Below, piece by piece: positions 21,901-33,900 of a stretch of DNA of 64,000 bases. The notes under the pieces were generated by a model. It was not told the DNA's origin. It worked only from the letters and a program-made list of their open reading frames with translations, and made no database searches. How positions within the stretch are numbered: the stretch's first letter is position 1; each line of letters starts with the position of its first letter. The DNA is from Rhyacophila brunnea (lineage: Eukaryota; Arthropoda; Insecta; Trichoptera; Rhyacophilidae), in assembly GCA_022495005.1 (NCBI GenBank), contig JAGYXB010001008.1:62001-126000 (forward strand), given 5' to 3'. Position numbers and translations under genes: made by a program.

Positions 21901-24900
21901 GATCAGATTACGTTTATGACACTAGTTAAGTGTCTAAGTACCTAATTGGTGTTTTCGCCGACAACATTGACAACGTATCCACGTGTATGGTTGAAATTGC
22001 ATGTAAAAAAGTCAAGCTTTGTGAAGTCAGTAGGTACCTACCAGCGCCAGCGGCTCAGCACTTCATTACCATAAACAACTTATATTGTAGTTTATGAATG
22101 CCATGCTTGTTTCGGGGATTTTTACGATGGTTTTCCGATTTTTTATGTTCTATGCTTAAATAGAACGTGGCGCGAAAAATGTTATATAATGATATAACGA
22201 GTAATGCTTATAACGAGCAAATTCAGTCGGTCTTATCTTCCTTGTAATAACCAAGTTCGACTGTAGATATAAAATATTCTTCCATCTATAAAATATTTTA
22301 AATTATATATGATTTAATGGCACAATTTTATATATTTTTAGAGACGAATAATTTTTCACTACTTATTTATCTATTACGGCTTGGTTTTCACAGGGTTTAA
22401 TTGAATTTTAAAAACTAACCAACAATATCTGCAATTTGTAGTCTTAGTTCAATGAAAACAAATACGTATTACTGAGAAAGTTTAGTGTGCACTATTTATG
22501 TCGGATATTGACAGCCTACCTGCACCCTTTGCCACTGTTACATTATGTAAACGGGAGTGACAACCATGCACATATCGTCGTTTTTTTGTAAAAAGGGTGA
22601 ATTAACCAAAATGCTATTTTCCAGGAGGATTTTTAACTTTTGACATTTATTTATTAATTACCTGTGGATGATTATAAATATCTAACAAGTTTATAATAAA
22701 TCTTAGATAGAATACTGTCTTTATGATATGCATTATAATATAATATTTTAAAAGACCTAATACGTCACATTCGCTTTTTATGCGTAACACTAAGTGGATA
22801 TTCGCCCTTACGATTATCGTCTTTAAGTACTTTTCTGTGAAGATACAAATTCGCCGTTTTTACACAACAAAGCTAGTGATGTACCTACATATTGTTTTTT
22901 CATTAAAATCTCGATTTCGCCAAAATGGTTGATTCGCTCTTTTTACAAAACACCGAAGAATATGTAGGACTTATCGGATACGAAATATATTTTTTTAAAT
23001 AGTACTCACTTGGCACTCTTTGCCCTAAGATTCAACTTGTCTGCGTGTATTTTTCTTCGATGGTGGTTTAGCATCCAACTGTATTTAAAAAAAAAAAACA
23101 TGTTAAAATACGAAGCACATAAAAAGGGGATCTTCACAGTGACGTCTCGTGGGGGTAGGCAGATTGAGCGTCGCTTGGGGGTGGCAGTTACTCTAAGGGC
23201 GGCAAATCAAGGAGTATCATTAGATATATATAGAAATAGCTACCTAAATTTAGTAATAACGGAAATATCTTTCCATTACAAAAATCAGCACACTGGTTGG
23301 AAACAAAATGTAACATACAAGGTTTTACAGGACTGTATTTTTTTGTCGGGTTCGCGATGTCTAGTTTACTTCCATTGTCCTTGGAGGTCACGTCCTTGAT
23401 GACCAGCAATGACACGTGCAGATTTTCAAATTATAGGTCGGTGCATACTTACCTAATTTAAAATTTATCCAAATATTTTTGCCAGTCACTAGCGAGTTTT
23501 GGAAGTTGTCAGGTGTATTTTTAAATGTAACTTAAACCGTGGACTCGCAATATTGTCTATTGAAGCAGAGATGGCATTTAAATTAGATTTTGTGGTTTAT
23601 ATTTTAGTAGTAATGTATCTACACAACATGTTTCTTAGATATTTTAGCCATTAAAGGATGATAAAAAATACTGTATAAAAAAATGAGGCGGCATTTTGTT
23701 TAGGGATGACACAGGGTCTTCAGGATAGATAGAAACATTCAATATGAAGATGATCATAATTTTTCATATATCAAAGAACTGAACACAAAATATTGAATTA
23801 TAGCAACAAACTAATATGGCATTGAATAAAGATTTGGACTACATTTAAAGGAATACATATAAACAACTCCAAAATGTTTGTAGTGTCGCTGAACCGTTAC
23901 GAATATAAAATTAATATCATTAGTTTACTGTGAGTGATTTTCTATAAAATTTCATTGCACCGATAGTAAAATATGTTTTAAAATGAGATTAAACATGAGA
24001 GCTAATTATGTCCATATCGTGAAAACATAAATATTGAATGCCAACGTAATCCATTTGACAAATTATTATATAATAGATTGGTGACGATTTTCAGTAGACT
24101 GTAGGAAGAGGGGTTTTGGATGTTGGGGAAGGGCGGTTACACAGGGATTCAATCTAGGCACTAACCTTTAATGTTGAAATGGCTGAAGCACTGGAGCTGG
24201 TTCCGTGTTCACGTACTTACACAACTACAATCACTCTCGCAGTTACACTGTACCTACTTGTGATGGATGGATGGGTAATGAGTTTACGATTGTTTATAAA
24301 TTACGGTGATTGACACAGTGTTAGTCGAACCGCAACTCATAATTGAATTACTGCTTTGATGACATGTACATGACACTAATACAAGTCTTGACGCTCTTGT
24401 CGTCTACGGGTAAGTAAGGGTTTTGCAAACACGGTTGAACAGTCAGTCATTAATTGATTAAAGTGCCTGGATGACAACAATGAGTGTAGTGGTAGGGTGG
24501 AAATATGGGATGGGATTTACACCACGATAATTGGCGCCAACAAGATTTTAAATTAAATAAAATTTGGTTCTTACCATTCAGAAAATTCTTCTCCGCAGAG
24601 TTTACAGACGAAAGCATTTAGGGAAGAAGTGTGTTTGTGCCTCCTGTGAACTTGGAGATAAGTCCAATGTAGGAATGTCTTGTTACAGATCTGTCAAACA
24701 AAAAAATCAAATCTAAGCCCAATCGCTCTAAACAATAGCTTGTCAACTGTGAGCGATCGATAAGTGTGCAGCAAGATAAAATTAATTTAAAAACAATTTA
24801 GAATTACAAATTAATTTCGAATTATCCAGGGTCAAAAATTATTGACAAATTCAAAGTATGAGAATTTGAATTAACACAGTTTTACTGTACTAAATTACTG

Positions 24901-27900
24901 ATGACTCACCTCGCATAAGAAATGTTTCACAACGGGAAACGCCTCGTAGCCGCTGACGCATTGAGTAGATTTCTCCATGTCGCGTTGCATTTCCGTCGCT
25001 TTGAAATACCCATGAGTAGTTTTATGAGACTTGCATCTGATGAGGAAATAAACATGATTATGTGTAGAAAAAAATGAGATACTTTATTCTACGCTATCTT
25101 GAATAATTATGTCATAACTTGGTACAGTCTCAGAAACATTTCTACTAGAATCCTAAAATAAGTCTTGAAACGAGTGGGATTCAAACACAAAAGTTTCGTT
25201 TACCGAGCGAGAGCTTTATCGATTAAGCTACTCAGCCAAGTGTCCTAATTGTGGATAATTCCTAATGCCTCCATAACTGAGGATGTTTTCAAATTCCATC
25301 AATTCGATTCATAGATGGCGTCACGATTACTCCAAATTTATGTTCTGTTGTCAACTCAATTATCTTTCTGTATGAGGTTTCATAACAAGTTTGTTTTTAC
25401 AAGTTGAGGGTGTCAACCATTCTATCCTGTCACTGCTTACCACTGTCCATTAGGATTGGTTACCCATCTTCAGTGAGGTTACTTAGATAACCAAGGTTCA
25501 CCTCATGGAGGTAGGGATAAAAATTGATCAAGAGAGGTTATACAACACAGTCCGAACGCAGCATCATTTGAGTCTGACCTGGATGCTGTGCTCTACTGAT
25601 TGTCAGAAGTTGATGATGTTTGATACTTGGGTCAATTTGTGAAAATTCAGTATGGCAGCGCCAGTTTAATCATAAAACAATGTCTGTAAAGAGCTGGATA
25701 TCGTGAAATTCATAAAAATTCAAAAACTGATGGGTGAGACACATAGAATGGGTCAATGACAAATAAGTGTCGAAGTGCTTAACATCGACAAAGCAGAGGG
25801 TCGACGCGCTGGGACACCACAAGTCGTGGCTGGACGGAGTAGAAAAGTAACTCCAGACATTCAGTGTGTCCAAGTGGCATTCCAGAGCAAGGAAAAGAAG
25901 ATGACGGATGTTGGAGGTGGCCGGGCCCACACCGGGCTGAATTATTTTTCATTTAAAACAAAAAATTTAAGAAATGACATCCAAGAAAAAATAGGAATAT
26001 GATATAAAAATTATTTGTAATTTTACCTTCCGTAAGTGGAGAAGGAGACATGACATATATTGCAGATAAAAGGATTTTTAATATGTTCGTGGTCGATCCT
26101 GTGAGAGTTCAGCGCATCTTTTTGACTGAATACCCTGTAATTATAAAATAAATAAATAATCAAATCCAGTTATAATTGCCACTACAATCCAAAATGAGTT
26201 CTGGCAACTTCCAATATAGAATATTGCCACCATAGATTATATACATATGCGATTATAAATTCTTATATAACTGTTTCCGACATTCTGTAAATTAGGTATT
26301 GTTATCAAATGATCCATTATTATTACAAGAAAAAATATTGTTACAATTTTCTCTAATTTTGTTAGTGTTTTTAATGTTTGAAAGGATATAATGTATCAGT
26401 CAAAAGCATTCAAATTAGATATGAAAATAATAATGCATATATAAATCCTTTTCCATGTATAAATAAGTATACATAATTTGAAAACATCTCAAATATTTAT
26501 TAAATTATTAGCAAGTGCAAGTACGTTATAACTAAAATTTGGAGAGATCCAGACGTCTGTTAGTAAATAAAACACTTCATTATCGATACATTTAAAACAC
26601 AAAAGCCGATAGTCAAAAATTAACGCAATTTGATAAGCATTTCAAGATGTAAAAATTACTAGTTGATTTTATCATAATTAGATAGACATCTGTGGCTTAA
26701 TTGGTAAAGTTCATGGGTACGAATCATGTCCCGTCAGGCGTGTAACACATAATTTGAAAACACCTCAAATATTTATTAAATTATTAGCAAGTACAAGTAC
26801 GTTATAACTAAAATTTGGAGTGGTCCAGACGTCTGTTAGTAAATAAAACACTTCATTATCGATACATTTAAAACACAAAAGCCGATAGTCAAAAATTAAC
26901 GCAATTTGATAAGCATTTCAAGATGTAAAAGTTATTAGTTTATTTTATCATAATTAGATAAGACATCTGTGGCTTAATTGGTAAAGTTCATGGGTACGAA
27001 TCATGTCCCGTCAGGCGTTGTAGTTTTTTCGAAGATTATTTGTAGTAGGTGTTTCTAAATTATGTATGTTCAATATGAAGAATGTTACATTCTGAAATCT
27101 TGTGAATTATTAATTTGTTGAATAAATACGTCCAGGATGGCCGAGTGGCTTAAGCGTGGCCCCATAATGTCATTGGTCCCAGGTTCGAATCCTGGGTCTG
27201 GCAAATACACATATTGTTTTTCAATTTGTGTTTGGAGTCATAGTGTGGACCTAATAGGTTGAGCAAGTGGCTAACATCCATTTCTCATAAAAATCAAATT
27301 CTGTTAATACAAACCTCCACCCCGTGGAGGCCCATATGATCTTATTAGATCGGACATGGTCAAAGAAAAATGTTCAAATTAATTATTAATAACTTGTTAT
27401 TAACTTGTTGTTAAAAAAATTATAAACAAGTTTGCTGTGTTGTCAAAACTGCTCCTAACTAATTTTTTACCAATATGTCGCTTATACTTATTCAATCCTC
27501 AGCCCATCATTGACCACTTACATTTCGCAGTATTCACACCGATACACCATCTGAACGGTGACAGCTTCAACGAATATCCGCGCCAGGGGAGTGAGTTCCG
27601 ACAATAGTTCCGTCTCGGTCTTGACTTCTTTTTTAAAATCTAATACATCCGAGTCTTCGTCGGGGTCATCTTCCACTGCGTCCTCGCACTCTTCCTCGCA
27701 ATTGGGCATATTGGTCATGTCGGCTGTTTCCGCTTTTACGACAGGATCGGGAATTACTTTCGAGATAGTGCCATCTTCTGGATTCACAATGAAGCTAGGT
27801 ATATCAGACTCCGCGTTAGTTTTGACTGCAGGCTCTGTGAATGAAAGAAAAATTATAACATATATTATAATTTTGCTGAAGTAAAGGTAAAATCAAATAA

Positions 27901-30900
27901 GAGTATACATACATATATTTTAGTGGTTCAATACAAACTACATAATGTATCCACATAATATGACCATTATGTACATATTTTATCGGTTCTAGGACAATAA
28001 CCTCCCAAACAAAAATCCGTTGTGTATAAAAATAAGAACTCATTGACACAACAAATGGATTTTTAATAAAATGAATTTGGCAACTAATATGACTTATGGA
28101 TTCTCATAAATAGGCCAACAACCCACCATAAATAGGCCACCCCCCCCCCACCCTATCTGGGGCCAGTGCCTTAAGCATAAAGCCCACCAAAAGCGTCGGA
28201 TCGGGGCGGATCACTGCGAAGTAGGCCCATGAAGCGTAAATACAACCGAAATGACACTCCTCCCACCCGCGCATTACCCTTCACCTATGTAATAAGAGGC
28301 ACGAGAAGCACAAAATAAATATTATTTTCAGCGCCTTTCAAAGCAATAAAATTATTATTTAATTTCTCGGCGACTTGTAATTCATATTCACGATGACATA
28401 ATTCTACTAGCAATATATCGCATACCCAGCAACTAAACAATAACTTCTTTGTTATTAAAATAATGGAGGCGCCCGTCTATCGACAACGCGTCCAGAAGCG
28501 GATAAAATAAAACAGCGCGCGCCCCTTTTGCTTGCCGTGTTCAATGGGCTTTGACATATTTAACAACGTAGTATTTTCGTTAATTCGTCCCGCTTATAAG
28601 CCAAACAACTCGTGAATCATGAGGTGAGCGGGCACAGCGCTTCGTCAAAACCAGTGTGCTCTGCCATATTTGATCACGTTGTATTTTCGATGATTCACAT
28701 TGAATATGCGCGAGCGCCCCGCACGCCCGATTGTATGTGCCCGGCGCCTTACAGGTGTTTACGCCGGCCGTACTAGCATCTTTGCGAACACTGCCCAACC
28801 ACCAAAATCTAGGCCTACCAGTCGACCCCCAACCATCCGGTCTCGTAGTCAGGATTCCTCTCGGCGGTTGAACACTGTCCATTCTTGCTACATGGCCAGC
28901 CCATCGCAGTATTCCAAGTTTAATGAATGCGGAGATACATTCTTCTTGCGACAGGTTGTAGTGCTCCAGGTTACGAAAAATATGGATACAAATTTATAAT
29001 AATTACACTATCATCTAATACGCACATTTTAGAGATAGAGAGAAAGAAATTAATTACTAAAATACTGAAATCTTGAACAGGAAATGTACTTAATATCATA
29101 ACATTAATATTTTTTATTAATTATGAAGTCATATTTTATTTTTGTTTGATTAAATATTTGATATCCTCACCTTCAACCGAATTCAGAATGAGGTTGACTT
29201 CTTCAGCAATCTTGGCCGGAGGGATTGGTTCGAAATTTCGGTGATCTAACCCTAAGAAAGCCACCACGCCTGTCAAATCGTTGTCTGTATGCTTTTCCTG
29301 AATCCCAATACCTGCAATTGAAAATGACTTTTACGATATTGTGTGAATCTCACCTTCCATCGTTTCAAGTTCTCTGCGCGATGGTATTCAAAAAGTCTTT
29401 ATTTTAATTATATTGACTCCACTCTGTTGTAATACCCAAATCAGAGTACAGGGTCGACGACTCTCACAGGTCAACCGTCTGGCACGATCGAGATAATGAA
29501 ATATTTTAGCCAGATCCAACTCAACGATTGAGGAGAAAGATTATTGCATCAAAGGTGTTAACTCCCGCCACTGGCTGCGCGTAGCGCACTACAGTACACT
29601 CTCAGTAACAAACAACTACTATAATCCGCCGTTATTTTTACTAGTTGAAAGCACAAAATCAAGCTCTATAATTCGTGCGGTATTCGATTGTCAAATTCAG
29701 TAGTCCGCCGCGTACAAGTATACAATGCAGATGAGACGGGTTTGTTATGGAAACTTCTCCTTCGTAAAACGTACGTTCATCGCGTATAAAGTAATGTACC
29801 AGGGAGGAAAGTGGCCAAGGACTGCATCACAATAATTTTATTATGCCGTACTCCAATGCAACCGGGACTTACAAAATGAAGCTTTCGGTCATAGGGAAAG
29901 CCATTCAAGAATATCTGCCTCACTGAACAACTGGTTGTGTCAAGTGATTTACTGTTTAATACGAGGGTGGGTCAATAATTCCTTAGAAAAAAGCATCAAA
30001 ACAGTTTTTATTTTTGTATTTTTTTTTTATTTCTCAACATAATCTCCTTGGAGCTCAATACACTTGGTTAGACGTTTCTCAATTTTTTTTAAACCGTCAG
30101 AAAAATAAGTTTTCGGAAGGTCCTCAAAATAAGCATTTGTCCGATCGATGACTTCTTCATTTGAAAAAAAACGTTGTCCACTTAGCCATTTTTTTAAGTT
30201 TGGGAAAAGGAAAAAGTCACTGGGGGCTAAATCTGGCGAATACGGTGGGTGGTTGACCAATTCGAACTTCAATTCTTCAATTTTAGCCATTGATCGTAAA
30301 CATGTGTGAACACGGGCATTGTCCTGATGAAAGAGGATTTTTTTCCTGTTTAAATGAGGCCGTTTTTCTTCAATTTTGTTTTTTAGCTGGTCCAATAAAG
30401 ATGCATAATAATCCCCTGTTATTGTTTTTCCTTTTCCAAATAGTCAACGAAAATAATTTCACGTGCATCCCAAAATACAGTAGCCATAACCTTACCAGCT
30501 GATTTTACGGTTTTCGCCTTCTTTGGACATGGTTTGCCTTCGCAATCCACTGCTTTGACTGTTCTTTCGTCTCGGGAGTATAGTGGTGTATCCATGTTTC
30601 ATCTACAGTCACAAAGCGACGAAAAAATTCATCCGGATTGCGTTGCATGAGCGACAACAGGGCTTTAGAGGCCACCACCCTATTGCGTTTATTGTCGACT
30701 GTGAGCAAACGCGGCACCCATCTTGCAGAAACTTTTTCATGCCCAATTTGTCATGTAAAATAGAAATGACGCTACCTTTTGAGATCCCTGTAACCTCAAT
30801 TATCTCACTCAACTTTAATCTTCGGTCACTTAACACCATATCGTGGATTTTATTGATCATTTCTGGTGTAGTCACCTCTACAGGACGTCCTGAGCGTGGT

Positions 30901-33900
30901 TCATCCTTTGTTGATGTACGACCACGTTTAAATTCATTTAACCAGTTATAAATAGTTGCAAGTGAAGGAGCAGATATGCCGTGAACTAAATCCAACTCAT
31001 TTTTTATTTCCTTTGCTGTTAACCCTTTTATATTAAAATGTTTAATAACAGCTCTAAACTCAATTTTCTCCATTTTCCATTTTAAACAAGCAAATTTTTT
31101 TTTTAAATGTACGAGAAACACACAACAACCCGACCAATCTGATTGAAACTTCGCAGCATACTGAATCGGTAGTGCCGCTGCATGAAAACAAACCGCTTAC
31201 AGTATTAGTCGCGCCACCTGTCGGCTTTCTAAGGACTTATTGACCCACCCTCGTATTTAGTTAATAAACTTAGTTTATAAATATGTATAATTTAGTAAAT
31301 ACTTGATTTTGATTATAAATAAAACCGTAATTTGCTATTACAAATTTCTCAAAAAAACTATTTTTTACGAAATACCTGTTTTAATTTTTACCATATTTTG
31401 TATGTATGCACTATAATCTGTCGTTTTCACTAATTAGACACTTGTCTGGTTTTTGGGGTGGCGTATTACTGAGAGAGTACTTTATATTATACAGTACTCT
31501 CTCAGTAATCCATCTATTTTGTCAGTTTGACATTTACTTTTATAATGATAGTCACCTGACTTTATGCATAAATTTAAGAGGCATTAAAAACACGAAACAA
31601 AAATAATATACATACTGGTAAATACAATCCAATAGTCTCAGAAACATATAATAAGCATTATTCCTTACCTGAATCGTTATCATCTTGAGGCATCGTTTCA
31701 TCATCTTTATCATTATTAATCTGCTCCTCTGTTATGCAGACTATCTGATCAACTTTGTCACAATCCTCATCTTTAACACCTTGTACATCTTCTTCTGTTA
31801 GTTTATCTTGATCGGTATGTTCAGCAATATCTTCCTCAGCCTGTACCATGTCCATTTTCTCTTTATCGGCAACCGACACATCCTCAGTTTTATCCTGGAC
31901 AGACGTTTCGTTTCCCATCATTTCCACTTCTTTTAAAACCTCTTCTACGGCCTCCGAGATTTCTCCGATGTTAACGGCGTCTTCTCGAATCTGCAGCGTT
32001 ACCTCTCGGGTATCTTCAGCATTCTTCGACAGATCCACATCTTCTTCGATTCTCTCAGTTTCTTTAGTGATGGCTTGATTGGCCAGAGTTAAGAGTAAGT
32101 TCTCTTCGTCGATTGTTTGAGCCGCCGCTAAAAGTTCAATGCCAATTACTTCTTTGGATTCGATCTTCCGTCGGCATTCTTCGGAATTATGAACATGGTC
32201 CTAAAATGGCAAATGTTAAATCAATCTATCAAATTTATTAATTTATTAATTCAAGATAAAAAAAAATGTTTATAAAATGAATACGTGTATTAAATAAGGC
32301 TCTAAGTACCAAAAAGTAGTATTGCCTGTAGTTACAGAATACCGAGTCATTGCAGTAAAATTTCATGAAACAGACCTTTTGAAAAATGAAGTTTTACAGT
32401 GTGAAGCAATCACGGCAGCTTCTATAATTTTAGGTATAAAGAACTCGCAAGTGTCAACACACCATCGTCAGCTATTTTATATTGAATTTATATTGAACAC
32501 CATTATAAATAAAACACGCCAACGGACTTACAACGTCTACAGGTTTAATTATTTTGCTGTATTTTTTTGACTTGCTTGAGGCACTTAGACTATAGTTGAA
32601 GTTATTGGCGTTGGTATGTAGAACATTTTTCTATAAAAATGTCAGTTTTTATGTTTTTGGTACTTAGCGCCTTAATTAATACACGTATTCAAATGTGTAT
32701 AGTATAAAAATACAAATAAAAAGGATTTCAAGTTATACACATTTATATTTTTTATAAAAATCAATGTTTTTTAAAAGAGATATAAAAAATATTAAAACTA
32801 TGAATTAGTCAAAAATCTCTTAGGTGATGCTTAGAAAACTTAATAAACTAAATTTTAATAATAAATATGACCATAAAATATGTAATAATAGGGTGCGGTC
32901 CGATTCATCAAATTCACATTTTATTACATTTTTTACAATTGCAAGCTTATCTTTGACTTAAAATAAAAAATATTTTTTTTTTTAATGTTTTCAGATACAT
33001 ATTTATTCATTAATACAGTTGAAATTGTAAATTATCAAAAAAATGTCTCAAATTGCAAGCTTCGTATTTTTCCGCTAGGTGCCTCTTTAAAAAAGGCTCA
33101 GTGACTTCGCCTTAAAGAAAATCTGGTATGATATTCTAGCTTTATTATGAGAAATTGTAAGCTGTTTGCGGTGCTGGTAAGTGCTGGATTTAACGCCATA
33201 TGCCAGATACGAATTTTGCAAGCTAGATGCCTATTTAAAATTGCAAGATCTGGCAAGAAAAACGTTAAAAAAGTTAGCGACGCTGGTGATAAATAATAAA
33301 TTTTAATCTTTATTTAGCCAATCGCGATATATAACAAGCTTACAGTGATTATACCTAGCGAGTTGTGTACATCTATTCGAATCAATTGTAAAAATTTCAA
33401 ATTACAGTATAATTCGAATTATGGGTAATTGAATTAGCAATACGTTAGTGCAGTCCTTCAACTTGCTCTATCAACTCTATAAAGAAAGATAATTTACTGT
33501 GTGAAAACATCTTCTTGGCTATGTAAGGAAGCGTTGTTGGTGATTAAATGGGAGGAGCTTCTTAGTTTATAATCGAAGTGCGATTAAAAATGGGCGGAAC
33601 ATGTTAGTTCACAGTTTTAACACGTAGAGAAGATGTTTTCGCACTATAGTGTTATGTACCTCAGCATCTTGTGCATCCTTGAAGGCAACACGACAGTGTT
33701 TACAGGTAAGTACGGAGTTGATTGTAGGCCTAGATTCATGGGCGAGTAGATGCATGCGCAGACGAGACCGCCTGTTGACGAACTTCAAACAGATGTGGCA
33801 CTGGAATGGTTTGATCTGTAATGACAAGACATTAATCATTTTTTTTTTTTTTTTTTCGACCATGTCCGATCCTGATAGGATCATATGGGCCTCCACAGAG

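Noticed and set aside
26690..27017. tRNA-like ends of the tandem units as tRNA genes
   Set aside because: Too short; no D, anticodon or T stems can be completed.
28121..28160. C-run near 28140 as a G-quadruplex promoter
   Set aside because: A single C-homopolymer with no spaced G/C tracts and no gene start nearby.
30583..30951. 122-codon + strand frame
   Set aside because: Antisense of the mariner transposase.
32322..32570. 82-codon frame
   Set aside because: Lies inside the 4-bp-TSD MITE; the second copy breaks it.
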